DNA of 64,000 nt from Castellaniella sp. (GTDB lineage: Bacteria; Pseudomonadota; Gammaproteobacteria; Burkholderiales; Burkholderiaceae_B), in the NCBI RefSeq assembly GCF_004321985.1, contig NZ_SCQN01000046.1, forward strand, positions 124,001 through 188,000. Direction: 5' to 3'. Made by a program: the position numbers and the translations under genes. The notes beneath the pieces were generated by a model. It did not search any database. It was not told where the DNA came from and worked only from the letters and a program-made list of their open reading frames with translations. Every line of letters begins with the position of its first letter. The stretch's first letter is position 1. Shown piece by piece: positions 8,207 through 17,217 of the stretch.

Positions 8207-9115
8207 TTATTTGGCGGCGTCCACCATGTACTGGATGGCGGCCTTCATTTCAGCGTCCGTGGCTTGCGAGCCGCCGCGCGGCGGCATGGCACCCACGCCC
8301 GATATGGCGTTCTTCAGCATGGTGTCCAGGCCAGTCTTGATGAATGGTGCCCAGCTAGCCTTGTCGCCGAACTTCGGGGCACCGGCTGCACCGACGGCGT
8401 GGCAAGCGAAGCAGACCGAGTGGTAGAGCTTGTCGCCGACCGCGTTCGTGCTGGCACTCGCAGTTTTTGTTTCAGCCGGTTTGGCTGCAGCGGGTGTAGC
8501 CGTTTCGGCAGGCTTGGCCTGTGCGACAGGCGCGGGAGCAGGTGCAGGAGCTGCTGCGGGTGCTGCCGCCTGTGTCGCTGCCGGCTTGGCTGTCGCGGCG
8601 CCCGATGCCGGTTCCTTTGGTTCCGGGAAGTTGGCGCCCGAGTGGTTGGCCATGTAGACCACGGCACGCGCGACTTCAAAGTCGTCGAGCGTGGAGTTGC
8701 CACCCTTCGGGGGCATTGGGCCGATGCCGTGGATGGCATTCTTCACCAGATCGTCGTAGCCCAGTTTGATGAAAGGTGCCCACGAGGATTTATCGCCGAA
8801 TTTCGGTGCGCCCGAGACGCCAGCCGTGTGGCAGGCGGTACAGGTAGATTCGAAGACCTGTTGACCGGTCTTGAAGATCTTGGGGGCATTGGCATCGACC
8901 AGCTTGAATCCAGCGACCGGTTGAATGCGTTTGGCGATGGCGTCGGGGGTCTGGCCTTCGGACCCGGCGCCGGTGCGAATGGTGGAGCCGACCAGGTTGA
9001 CCAGCAGAATGATGACGGTGATGGGAATCAGGAACGCCAGGATGACGGTAATGAGCAGTTGACGCGGGGTCTTGATGGAACTTTCGTTTGCACTTTCGTG
9101 ATCGGGGAGACTCAT
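8207..9115 (-). CDS. Membrane-anchored diheme cytochrome c (c5-like)
   Basis: A 302-residue cytochrome with one N-terminal membrane helix (about 22-44, LLITVILAFLIPITVIILLV) and two class I cytochrome c domains in the periplasm. Haem sites are CTACH (about residue 92) and CFACH (about 236), with axial methionine candidates in GPMPPKGG and GAMPPRGG. A long Ala/Pro/Lys/Thr-rich linker joins the domains. The two domains are strikingly alike (GAPKFGDKSSWAPFIK and GAPKFGDKASWAPFIK), which indicates internal duplication. It is likely an electron carrier between quinol-oxidising complexes and terminal oxidases or other periplasmic acceptors; the partner cannot be told from the sequence. It is transcribed alone and ends in a strong terminator. 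Confidence 0.92.
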   Translation of the reverse strand: MSLPDHESANESSIKTPRQLLITVILAFLIPITVIILLVNLVGSTIRTGAGSEGQTPDAIAKRIQPVAGFKLVDANAPKIFKTGQQVFESTCTACHTAGVSGAPKFGDKSSWAPFIKLGYDDLVKNAIHGIGPMPPKGGNSTLDDFEVARAVVYMANHSGANFPEPKEPASGAATAKPAATQAAAPAAAPAPAPAPVAQAKPAETATPAAAKPAETKTASASTNAVGDKLYHSVCFACHAVGAAGAPKFGDKASWAPFIKTGLDTMLKNAISGVGAMPPRGGSQATDAEMKAAIQYMVDAAK

Positions 9116-9301
9116 GACGGGTTCCTGAAGTAATGGGGCCGCGACCGGATGCTGGTCGCGCAGTCGGTCGTAACAGGCCTTAGCCTGCGATTATAGCGAC
9201 AGGCCCGGCTACCTGCAGCCATGCCCGGCGTGGGGCCAATAAACACGCTACAATAGCGGCCCCATGCACCGTAACGGTGCATGGCCCGTCAGACCCCCGC
9301 C

Positions 9302-9378
9302 GCGCGCCCGTATTTCAATGGATAGAATGGGAGCCTCCGAAGCTTTCGATGCAGGTTCGATTCCTGCCGGGCGCGCCA
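9302..9378 (+). tRNA. tRNA-Arg (anticodon CCG)
   Basis: A 77-nt cloverleaf. The acceptor stem is GCGCCCG with CGGGCGC, followed by discriminator G and encoded CCA. The anticodon loop is CTCCGAA, giving CCG and reading the arginine codon CGG. The T arm is GCAGG-TTCGATT-CCTGC. The D stem is weak (TTTC/GAAT region) and two G-T pairs occur in the anticodon stem. A likely -10 (TACAAT, 9249-9254) lies about 50 bp upstream within the inverted repeat CGCTA-CAA-TAGCG. Confidence 0.95.
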
Positions 9379-9485
9379 GTTTCGGGTTTGGTCACCTTGC
9401 TTCACTCCTCCCATTGCGGGTTCCAGACGACATCCCAAAGATGTCCGTCCGGGTGCCCAATGGTCATTTCCGTCTGGCAGGGGAG

Positions 9486-10487
9486 TCAGCGTAACCGGTC
9501 ATCGGGCGGCGGGATGCCGGGCACGCCTTCGCGGATGACCCGGGAGTAGTCGGCTGCGTCGGGGGCCGCCAGCGCACGGCTGGTGTAATTGCCCGCCCGG
9601 CGGCGGCTGGCGACATCACCCTCGCCAGCGAGGCCACCGAGACAGTCCAGATATTCCGGCAGATACCCTGACAGCAGCAGCCGGTAGTCCATGGGCAGCC
9701 CTGGGATGATCTGGTTGGCCAAGCGCCAGATGAGGGTTGTGCAATTGGCCGTGAGGGTGTTGTAGAAGCGGGGCCGCTGCCGCAGGCGCGAGGCTGTCCG
9801 CACATAGGACACGAAAAGCGCGCGGGCGCCATCCAGCGGTATGTCAATCCTGTACAGATAGCCTTTCTCTCCGCGTACGTTGGTGCGTACGCGCAGTGAG
9901 TCTTCCTCGGTGGATGCGAGGACCGATAGTTCGTACTTCCGGAAGAATCCTCCGATTTCGGAGAAGACATCACCCCGCTTGCGCCGGATCTCGACCGAGA
10001 ATATGACGAAACTGCCGGCACCGAATCCGAACGACACCATGGCGTGCGCGACGGCCGGGTTTCCCCAAGTGGACAATACCAGATCCACGGATTCGAGCCG
10101 GTCCAGATCATAGCGGCAGGTTCTCCAGCGGACGTCGTAATCGTCTTGCGTGCGCCAGCGGAAGTCCCGTACGTTGTACAGCGTCACGATGTTGCCGGCG
10201 ACGTCTCCGTGAGTCAGCCTGGCCACCTCGGGCATCCAGTCGCGGTCGTTGGACGGACGCACGCCCAGCCACCACCATGCGAGCAGCATCAGAGAGGCCG
10301 CGCCGAATGGGTCCGTCCATCTGGTTTCGCCCGAGATGAGGCCTGCTGCGCCCAGCAGGGTCAGCCCGAGCCAGGCCGCAATGATGACCGTGTTCACCCG
10401 CCTGTTGAAAGGGAGCCTGAACCATAGGGCACAGGCGCCCCATCCAGCCCACAGCATGATTGCGGCCACTGCGATGGCCGTAGTCAT
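9486..10487 (-). CDS. DUF4105 (Lnb N-terminal-like) membrane protein
   Basis: A 333-residue protein with two or three N-terminal membrane helices within residues 1-75, then a soluble, probably periplasmic, domain. The block NCTTLIWRLANQI (about residue 255) with an upstream histidine (AHAMVSFGF) fits the DUF4105 domain, which occurs at the N-terminus of the lipoprotein N-acyltransferase Lnb and resembles papain-like cysteine enzymes. The conserved Cys and His suggest an enzyme acting on membrane or envelope substrates, but no reaction can be assigned. It is a single gene, 76 bp beyond the convergent-side DUF2892 gene on the same strand. Confidence is good for the family and low for function. 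Confidence 0.75.
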   Translation of the reverse strand: MTTAIAVAAIMLWAGWGACALWFRLPFNRRVNTVIIAAWLGLTLLGAAGLISGETRWTDPFGAASLMLLAWWWLGVRPSNDRDWMPEVARLTHGDVAGNIVTLYNVRDFRWRTQDDYDVRWRTCRYDLDRLESVDLVLSTWGNPAVAHAMVSFGFGAGSFVIFSVEIRRKRGDVFSEIGGFFRKYELSVLASTEEDSLRVRTNVRGEKGYLYRIDIPLDGARALFVSYVRTASRLRQRPRFYNTLTANCTTLIWRLANQIIPGLPMDYRLLLSGYLPEYLDCLGGLAGEGDVASRRRAGNYTSRALAAPDAADYSRVIREGVPGIPPPDDRLR

Positions 10488-10563
10488 CGCTGCGTCCTGC
10501 GTGTTTCCGGTGCGAAGGGACGCAGCCCGCCGACTTGTGTTCTGACCTGTTGGAACTTCACGT

Positions 10564-10800
10564 CTAGGGCTGTTTCGGTTCGGTCGTTGGTGAGTGCTTC
10601 GACCGATTTTCGATGGCTTGCGCCAGGCCTGCCAACCAGCACGCCGGGCAGCCGCCCATGAAGTAGACCGCTACGGCAAGAAGCCCAATTGCGGGCCAGA
10701 AATGCGGAGTCAGCAGAATGGCTCCGGTAATGGATGCTGCAGCGAGCACACCGCGCACCAGTTGTCGTGTTACAGAAGTATCACAGTACATGGTTGTCAC
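10564..10800 (-). CDS. DUF2892/YgaP-like small inner membrane protein
   Basis: A 78-residue protein with two predicted membrane helices (about 16-30 and 36-50) and the GGCPACW cysteine motif at the end of the second helix. This is the pattern of the DUF2892 domain, seen for example in the membrane part of YgaP. The GTG start overlaps the stop of the upstream sigma-factor gene by four bases (GTGA), indicating translational coupling; an ATG three codons later is an alternative. Coupling to a sigma factor suggests it is a target or modulator of that regulator, possibly thiol- or sulfur-related because of the Cys pair. That is inference. Confidence 0.7.
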   Translation of the reverse strand: MTTMYCDTSVTRQLVRGVLAAASITGAILLTPHFWPAIGLLAVAVYFMGGCPACWLAGLAQAIENRSKHSPTTEPKQP

Positions 10801-11324
10801 TCCGAATCAAGCATGTATTCACGCACCAGCTCGCGCGCGCGATGCAGGCGGCTTTTGACGGCACCCGCCTGTTCTCCCAGACGGGTGGCAATCTCGGCGA
10901 TTGTCAGTTCCTCGAAGTCGCGCAACAGGATGACCTCCAGGTAGTGAGCGGGCAGTGACTCCAGCGCGGCTGCCAGGTCGATCCGCAAGTCGTCCTGCGG
11001 CTTGTACAAGAGGCGTTCTTCGGCCAGTTCCTCTGGCAGCGGCTGATACTTGAACATACGGCGCGAGAGCTTGCGGCACTCGCGCTTCACGACGGTGAAA
11101 AGCCATGAGGAAAAGGCCGCTGCTGCCTTCAGCCCCCGCACTTTGCGGCAGATGACGAGCAGGGATTCTTGTACGGCGTCATCCACGTCGCTGGCCTCAC
11201 ATTGTTTTCGGGCATAGCGCCGCACATCTGCCTGGCATACGGTGAGCAGACGGGAAATGGCCACCCGATCGCCGGTTTGTGCCGCCAAGACCAGGTCATT
11301 TCGATTATCCATATGGAGACCCAT
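10797..11324 (-). CDS. ECF-type RNA polymerase sigma factor
   Basis: A 175-residue sigma-70 family factor of the ECF type. Region 2 includes the acidic VDDAVQESLLVICRKV segment followed by the aromatic AFSSWLFTVVKRE. Region 4 has a helix-turn-helix in ELTIAEIATRLGEQAGAVKSRLHRARE. No Cys-rich anti-sigma gene follows; instead the downstream gene is a DUF2892 membrane protein with a CPAC motif, overlapping by four bases. Two starts are possible, 11324 (MGLH) and 11312 (MDNR); neither has a strong ribosome binding site. It presumably directs transcription of its own operon and a small regulon in response to an unidentified signal. Confidence 0.88.
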   Translation of the reverse strand: MGLHMDNRNDLVLAAQTGDRVAISRLLTVCQADVRRYARKQCEASDVDDAVQESLLVICRKVRGLKAAAAFSSWLFTVVKRECRKLSRRMFKYQPLPEELAEERLLYKPQDDLRIDLAAALESLPAHYLEVILLRDFEELTIAEIATRLGEQAGAVKSRLHRARELVREYMLDSE

Positions 11325-11463
11325 GAGTTATGTACGGGGCCCAGTCCTGTCCGTGGGCCCCCAGTCAAGAGAGTCGTCCATCCGGCAAAAGGATTCGCCT
11401 GCCTGACGATATCAGCATACGCGCACGTAGTGCGTACCGGCATGGCCCAGCCGACTTCGTGGA

Positions 11464-12663
11464 TCAGTGGGTGCGGGGTCCGACACGAGCCCTCATCATC
11501 AGGGTGACCAGGCCTACCAAGCAGAAGCCGGCGGCTACATAAAAGGTGACGGGCGCCCCGAAGCTGTCCCAGAGCAGGCCGGCGATGACGCTGGCCAACA
11601 GCATCGCGATGCCGCTGACGAGGTTGAAGAAGCCATACGCGGTGCCGCGCAGATCGGCGGGAGCGGTATCGGCGACCATGGTGGCAAGCAGCCCCTGGGT
11701 GGCGCCTAGATGGATACCCCAGAGGATGATTCCCAGTAGAACGACTGACCAGTGGTTGCTCACGGCCAGCAGCAGGTCGGCGACGATCATGATGCCGAGG
11801 CCGATTGCGAGCAGCGCTCGGTGGCTGATGCGGTCGGAGAGTTTCCCGAGGGGATACGCGGTGAGGGAAAAGGCCAGGTTCATCGCGACCACGGCAAGCG
11901 GAACCAGTGCAATGGCCACGCCGACTTGCTGTACCCGCAGGACCAGGAACGCCTCGCTGAACCGCGCCAGCGTGAAGATGGCGCCGATTGCGACGACCCA
12001 CCAGTAGGCGGCATCCAGGCGGCGCAGGTTCTCACGCCGGATGGGGTTGGTGCGCCTTTCCTTGTGGGGGGCAGCGGGTTCGCGCAGACCGAAAGCCAGT
12101 AGCGCGACGCTGGCCACGCCCGGGATGACCGCGATCCAGAAGACCGTTCGGAAGTGGTCGGCCCACAGGACCATGAAAACGACTGCGAGAAGCGGGCCCA
12201 GTGTTGCCCCGACTGCGTCTAGCGCCTGGCGCAGGCCGAAGGCAGCGCCCCGGATTTCCGGCGCGGTGAAATCTGCGACCAGCGCATCTCTGGGTGCGCC
12301 CCGGATGCCTTTACCCACGCGGTCCAGCAGGCGGGCGGTCAACACGACTCCCAGCGTCGGGGCCAGCGCAAACAGCGGTTTGGTGAAGGCCGCCAGGGCA
12401 TAGCCAAAGACCGCCAGTCCCTTGCGTTTGCCGAAGTAGTCGCTCAAGGTCCCGGAAAACACCTTCGTAATGAGTGCCGTGGATTCCGCCAGGCCTTCGA
12501 TCCAGCCGACTTCCAGCGCAGTTGCTCCCAGGGTCGTCACCATGAACATGGGGAGCAGGCTGTGGATGAGCTCGGACGAGGTGTCCATCAAAAGGCTCAC
12601 GGAGCCCAGGATCCAGACCCCTTGTGGAATGTGTCGCGTCGAGCGAATTTTCTGGTTCTGCAT
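11464..12663 (-). CDS. Major facilitator superfamily transporter
   Basis: A 399-residue MFS protein with 12 predicted membrane helices. The loop-2/3 signature GTLSDYFGKRKG and its second-half counterpart GKLSDRISHR are visible. The segment DRVGKGIRGAPRDALVADF is typical of a group of MFS proteins found in many proteobacteria beside metal- or antibiotic-resistance genes. The substrate is unknown. It is the last gene of the long minus-strand metal-efflux region, but separated from the RND pump gene by about 330 bp that contain a broken dedA fragment, so it may be an independent unit. Confidence 0.85.
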   Translation of the reverse strand: MQNQKIRSTRHIPQGVWILGSVSLLMDTSSELIHSLLPMFMVTTLGATALEVGWIEGLAESTALITKVFSGTLSDYFGKRKGLAVFGYALAAFTKPLFALAPTLGVVLTARLLDRVGKGIRGAPRDALVADFTAPEIRGAAFGLRQALDAVGATLGPLLAVVFMVLWADHFRTVFWIAVIPGVASVALLAFGLREPAAPHKERRTNPIRRENLRRLDAAYWWVVAIGAIFTLARFSEAFLVLRVQQVGVAIALVPLAVVAMNLAFSLTAYPLGKLSDRISHRALLAIGLGIMIVADLLLAVSNHWSVVLLGIILWGIHLGATQGLLATMVADTAPADLRGTAYGFFNLVSGIAMLLASVIAGLLWDSFGAPVTFYVAAGFCLVGLVTLMMRARVGPRTH

Positions 12664-12675
12664 GGATATTGGCGC

Positions 12676-12840
12676 CTATTGCCGTTCTTTTCTGTGGGTG
12701 AGACGTCTCGCCAGGACGAACAGGCGCCAGCAGAGCGCTGATCCGCGCGACTTTGGGTTGCGAAGAGGGAAAGTGTGCGACCAGGTTCCCGCGGCGAGTG
12801 CCCCGTAGCCATAGGTCTGGATCAGGCTGGCGACGTCCAT
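12676..12840 (-). pseudogene. DedA-family remnant (N-terminal fragment)
   Basis: The minus-strand frame from the ATG at 12840 begins MDVASLIQTYGYGALAAGT, which closely resembles the N-terminus of DedA-family membrane proteins (typically continuing into a glycine/glutamate motif and membrane helices). After about 20 residues the resemblance stops and the frame runs through unrelated residues to a TAG at 12676. Only the start of the gene survives. It lies in the 328-bp gap between the RND pump gene and the MFS gene. The rest of the gap (12841-12991) shows nothing I can interpret. Confidence 0.5.
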
Positions 12841-12991
12841 CAGTGGTCTGTGCGTCCTTCGGGTGATTGCTGCGGTAATGAGCTTCTTTCGATTGTCCCA
12901 GAAACTGGCGGCGTGAGGTATGCGAATGCGGGCGGGTGGTGGGCAGCCCCGCCGGTGCCAGATCGGGTCGTTGTGAGAAGAGTGGCGAGCG

Positions 12992-15900
12992 TCAGTTTCT
13001 TTGCGTGTCGCGCGGTTCGAAGGTCTTTTTGCGCTCGAAGTGGCCGAAACGCAGTGCCAGCGCCGGCAGGATGATCAGATTGAGTGCCGTTGACGTGATC
13101 AGGCCGCCGAGGATGACGATGGCCATTGGGCCCTCGATTTCGTTTCCCGGCGCTCCACTTGTCACGGCGAGCGGTGTCAGCGCGAGCGCAGTCACCAATG
13201 CGGTCATGAGGATCGGCACCAGCCGTTCGGAAGCGCCACGCACTGCCGTGCTCATGTTCCAGGTCAGGTGGTCGACGTGCACGAGATGCTCGTAGTGGCT
13301 GATCAGCATGATTGAATTTCGCAGCGATATCCCCAGTAATGTCACGAAGCCGACCATGCTGCCGAGTGACAGGTTCCCTCCCGTCGCAATCACGCTAAGG
13401 ACTCCACCGACCAGTGCAAAGGGCAAGTTTGCGAGAATCAGCAGCACGGCACGCCGGTTCTTCATGGCAAGGAACAATAGCAGCGTGATGCCCACCAGCG
13501 CGATCCCGCTGTACGCGAGCAGGTTACGCTGCGATTGTGCCCGGGCTTCGCTTTCCCCATTGAAAACGGCGTATGTGCCTGGCGGCATCTTGATCTCGCG
13601 GTTCACGCGCGCCTGCGCCTCCTTGACGAAGTCGCTGGCTGGTCGACTGCCCAGGTTGACGGATACCGTTTGCACACGCTGGCCGCCGTCATGTGTGATC
13701 TGGTAGTGGCCAGCAACCTGGTGGATGGTGGCGAGTGTGCTTAGTGGAACGGTCACCCCGCTCGAGTTGCGGACCATGAGTTTGCCCACGCCGCTGATGG
13801 ATCGGCGCTGAGCCGGGTCGAGCAGGACGACGACGTCGCGAGTGCCGTTACCCTCATAGATTTGCGAGACTGTGACACCGGCGTATGCGGCGTGAATCGC
13901 ATCGAGTACCTGGGCGGGGCGAAAGCCCCAGCGGCTCAGTGCGCCAGGGTCGAGTCGCACGTTCAGTTCCGGGGTTCCGGGCGGCGAATTGACCCGCACG
14001 CTGGCGACGCCGCGCATCGTACCGATCAGTCGGGCAATCTGCTGGGCCGTGCGATCGATGACGTCGAGGTCATTGCCGAAGACATTCACGACCACGGGGG
14101 CCGTCGTACCTGAAATGGTTTCATCGATGCGCTCCTCGAGAAAAGTGTTGACTGAGGTCGAGAGGCCCGGAAAGCGGGCCAGCGCCTGGCGAATCCGGTA
14201 TAGCGCCCAGCTTTGGCCCGATGCGCCCATTGGCTTGAGGTTCACTTCAAACTCGGAAAGTTGCACGCCGGTCGGGTCGACCACGTCGTTGGCGCGGCCG
14301 GCACGCTGGGCCACCAGACGCACACCCGGTATCTGCAGTAGCGCCTGGGATACCTGCGTGCCGATGCGCATGGACTCTGCGAGGGAGGTCCCAGGCGCGA
14401 CGCCCATGTGGACGATGTAGTGACCCTCGCGCAGCGTGGGTATGAAATTGCCACTCAGGAAGGGTAGTGCTGCCAGCGTGGCGGCGCACAGCAGCGCGAC
14501 AGTGACCATGACGACCTTCACATGGCGCTCGACGTTTGTCAGTAGGGTGACATAGCGTGTCTTTAGGTGCCCGATCGCGCGTGGGTCGTGCTCGGGCAGT
14601 GGACCTCGCGCCAATAGCGCCAGGGCCATCGCTGGCGTGAGCGTCAACGCGACGCCAAGGGACGCCAGTACGGCGAGGATGTAGGCGATGCCCAGTGGCG
14701 CAAAGAGCCGTCCACCGACACCCGCGAGGCTGAGCACAGGCAGGAAAATCAGCATCACGATGAAGGTCGCGAACACGACGGCGCTACGCACTTCGAGCGA
14801 AGCTCGCAGCACGACTCGGAGTGCTGGAAGCGGTTGGGCCAGTGCGCGGTTTTCACGCAGGCGTCGGTAAATGTTCTCGACATCGATGATCGCGTCGTCG
14901 ACGACTTCGCCCAGTGCGATGGCGAGCCCCCCCAGAGTCATCGTGTTCAGGCTGACGCCGGACAACGTCAGTACAGTGGTTGCAATCAGAAGGGACAGTG
15001 GAATCGCAACGGCCGAGATCACTGCGGTGCGGGCGTTGAGCAGAAACAGGAACAGTACGGCGATGACCAGCAAGGCGCCTGCGATCAGCGATGTGCGCAA
15101 GTGGCCGACGGAGGCTTCGATGAAATTGGCGGGCCGGAAGACATTGGCGTTCACGTCGATGCCCTGGCGAGTGAGCACAGGTTCCAGTCCCGCGAGTGTT
15201 TTCTCGATGCGATTTGTCACCGCCATCGTGTTGGTGCCGTATTGGCTCTCAATCACGACCATGACACCTGGTTTGCCCATGATTGATGCGGCGCCGACGG
15301 GCGGGGCACTGCCCCAGGTCACGTTGGCGACATCACCGAGATGAACTGCGGCACCATTGCTCAGGCGCAACACGACGTTGGCGAGCTTTTGCGGGTTCGT
15401 GATCTGGCCGTCGGCATTGATGGCGATGCGCTGATTCTGATTCTCGATGAATCCTGCGCCCCGCACGCCTGTGGCCTGGCGGGCTGCGGTGATGACATCC
15501 TGGATGGACACGCCGTGGCGGATCAACTTTGCCGGGTCGACCTGAATCTGCATCTGGCGTATTTCTCCGCCGAACACGATCACGTCGGCCACGCCCGAAA
15601 CATCCAGCAGCTGGGGCCTGACGATCCTTTGTGCAGTGTCGTAGAGATCCGAGAGCGTACGTGTTTTCGAGGTGAGGCCGATGCTGCGCACCACGCTTGT
15701 GGTCGTCGTGAGCGGTAGGAGCCGGGGTGGCGAGACACCCGTCGGCAGGGTGGCTGCGGCCCCGCTGATGCGCTCGGTCACGAGCTGGCGGACTTGCATC
15801 ACGTTTGCGCGGTCATTGAAGACCAGTGTGATTGCTGAGAGGCCCTGCATGGATCGAGACCGGATCGATTGCAGCCCGGTCATTCCGCCCAGAGCGTTTT

Positions 15901-16108
15901 CGAGTGGTTGCGTCACCAGCGTCTCCACCTGTTCGCTGGTCATGCCCGGTGCGGTCGTCTGCACGATGCTCATCGGCGGCGCAAATTCGGGGAAGACGTC
16001 TAGTTTTGCCTGCGTGAGCGAAAAGATCCCATAGCCGATCGCCATGATGGCCAGTGAGAAGATGACGCCGCGAAAGCGTAGTGAGAACCGGATGATCGCT
16101 TTAAGCAT
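12992..16108 (-). CDS. CzcA-like heavy-metal efflux RND pump (HME5-like)
   Basis: A 1038-residue inner-membrane RND transporter that exports substrate through an outer membrane factor using proton motive force. The standard RND layout is seen: membrane helix near residue 15, large periplasmic domain, helices 340-480, second periplasmic domain, final helices to about 1025. In the fourth-helix signature region the sequence is GEVVDDAIIDVEN (400-412) with D404, D405, D409 and E411. This GEVVDDAxxxVEN form belongs to the heavy-metal efflux group linked to nickel (HME5), not the DGA form of CzcA or the DAA form of CusA. It is the third gene of the outer membrane factor-adaptor-pump set. Nickel/cobalt is inferred from this motif and the RcnR-like regulator; it has not been shown. 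Confidence 0.9.
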   Translation of the reverse strand: MLKAIIRFSLRFRGVIFSLAIMAIGYGIFSLTQAKLDVFPEFAPPMSIVQTTAPGMTSEQVETLVTQPLENALGGMTGLQSIRSRSMQGLSAITLVFNDRANVMQVRQLVTERISGAAATLPTGVSPPRLLPLTTTTSVVRSIGLTSKTRTLSDLYDTAQRIVRPQLLDVSGVADVIVFGGEIRQMQIQVDPAKLIRHGVSIQDVITAARQATGVRGAGFIENQNQRIAINADGQITNPQKLANVVLRLSNGAAVHLGDVANVTWGSAPPVGAASIMGKPGVMVVIESQYGTNTMAVTNRIEKTLAGLEPVLTRQGIDVNANVFRPANFIEASVGHLRTSLIAGALLVIAVLFLFLLNARTAVISAVAIPLSLLIATTVLTLSGVSLNTMTLGGLAIALGEVVDDAIIDVENIYRRLRENRALAQPLPALRVVLRASLEVRSAVVFATFIVMLIFLPVLSLAGVGGRLFAPLGIAYILAVLASLGVALTLTPAMALALLARGPLPEHDPRAIGHLKTRYVTLLTNVERHVKVVMVTVALLCAATLAALPFLSGNFIPTLREGHYIVHMGVAPGTSLAESMRIGTQVSQALLQIPGVRLVAQRAGRANDVVDPTGVQLSEFEVNLKPMGASGQSWALYRIRQALARFPGLSTSVNTFLEERIDETISGTTAPVVVNVFGNDLDVIDRTAQQIARLIGTMRGVASVRVNSPPGTPELNVRLDPGALSRWGFRPAQVLDAIHAAYAGVTVSQIYEGNGTRDVVVLLDPAQRRSISGVGKLMVRNSSGVTVPLSTLATIHQVAGHYQITHDGGQRVQTVSVNLGSRPASDFVKEAQARVNREIKMPPGTYAVFNGESEARAQSQRNLLAYSGIALVGITLLLFLAMKNRRAVLLILANLPFALVGGVLSVIATGGNLSLGSMVGFVTLLGISLRNSIMLISHYEHLVHVDHLTWNMSTAVRGASERLVPILMTALVTALALTPLAVTSGAPGNEIEGPMAIVILGGLITSTALNLIILPALALRFGHFERKKTFEPRDTQRN

Positions 16109-16149
16109 GGGGGATGATGTTGTACTGTTCAGGGCAGCGAATGTGCGGA

Positions 16150-17217
16150 TCAGCCGTCACATTCGGGCGGGTCCTGACAAGTGGTGCTGATGCTTTGCGG
16201 TTTGAGCTCTTCAGAGAGCAGCAGCTGTGCGCCTTGCGTGACGATCTGGTCGCCCGCATGGAAGCCCGATCTCACCATGAGACCGTGGTCGCCCGCATTG
16301 CCTGGTGGCACATAGTGTCGTGTGAAGTGGTTCTGATCGGTGCGCACGTATGCCCATGTTTGGCCGCCATACCACACCACTGCTTGCTCCGGGATCAGCA
16401 GTTCCAGGATGGGTTTGCTCGACGTTGGCACTCGTGCGCTTGTGTGGAGATTGGCTGGCAGTGCGGCATCGGCGATGTAAAACCAGGGATTGCCGGGTGC
16501 GGTGGGGTCGGCGAGGGGCGAGGCGGAGAGTCTTTTGGCGGTGATCGTGCGACCGTCGACCGTGTCGATTGCGACGTCCTCGGGCGGCGTCGAGCCAAAG
16601 CCCGTGGGCAGCGTGACGCGCACCACGACAGACTGGCCGGCCCGGAGCCGCTGGAAGAGCGCCGAGGTCGGTGCCGCTGCGGCGTCCGCCAGCGCCGTGC
16701 CGAACTGCTGCCGGATTGCGCCATCCATATCGTCCAGCGCGACTCTGGCGGACTGTAGCTTTGCGTTGTCGCTTTGCATGGCCGACCGCGCAGCCTGCAG
16801 GCTTTTCAGCGAAATGTTGCGGTCGTCGGCGAAGAGCGTGCGGCTGCCCTGGTAGTGCGCACGTGAATTGGCCGCTTGTGCGGTGAAGCTGTCAACATCC
16901 GCGCGGGCGCTGGCGAGCCGATTGCGCAAGTCGAAGAGCGGCCGCAAGTCGATGATGGTGGCATTGGCGCTGATGCTGGGCTGGTTCGTGACAGCTGCGA
17001 TCGGGGTGACTTCGATGTGGCTGGCGCGCTGTGCCTCCGGGCTGATGACCACGATCGTTTTGCCATTGATCTGCTGTACGGTGGGTGGTTGATCCGACGG
17101 CGTCCCCGCAGCTGTTGGCGCTACGGGGCTGTCAAGTGTTTGGTTGATGATGTACCTGCTTGCACCCGCCCCCAGGGCCAGCGAGAGGACGCAAAGGAAG
17201 ATGAGTCGCAGTTTCAT
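16150..17217 (-). CDS. RND efflux periplasmic adaptor (membrane fusion protein)
   Basis: A 355-residue periplasmic adaptor that links the RND pump to the outer membrane factor. It has an N-terminal signal/anchor helix (residues 1-20), then a short lipoyl/barrel region and a coiled-coil hairpin at about 95-165 (LRNRLASARADVDSFTAQAA, then repeated Q/A/L-rich heptads). A C-terminal membrane-proximal domain follows (IPEQAVVWYGGQTWAYV, then QGAQLLLSEELKP). The C-terminal tail carries two cysteines (TTCQDPPECDG), an unusual ending that could bind metal. Its ATG overlaps the stop of the outer membrane factor gene by four bases, and the pump gene follows after 41 bases. Confidence 0.88.
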   Translation of the reverse strand: MKLRLIFLCVLSLALGAGASRYIINQTLDSPVAPTAAGTPSDQPPTVQQINGKTIVVISPEAQRASHIEVTPIAAVTNQPSISANATIIDLRPLFDLRNRLASARADVDSFTAQAANSRAHYQGSRTLFADDRNISLKSLQAARSAMQSDNAKLQSARVALDDMDGAIRQQFGTALADAAAAPTSALFQRLRAGQSVVVRVTLPTGFGSTPPEDVAIDTVDGRTITAKRLSASPLADPTAPGNPWFYIADAALPANLHTSARVPTSSKPILELLIPEQAVVWYGGQTWAYVRTDQNHFTRHYVPPGNAGDHGLMVRSGFHAGDQIVTQGAQLLLSEELKPQSISTTCQDPPECDG

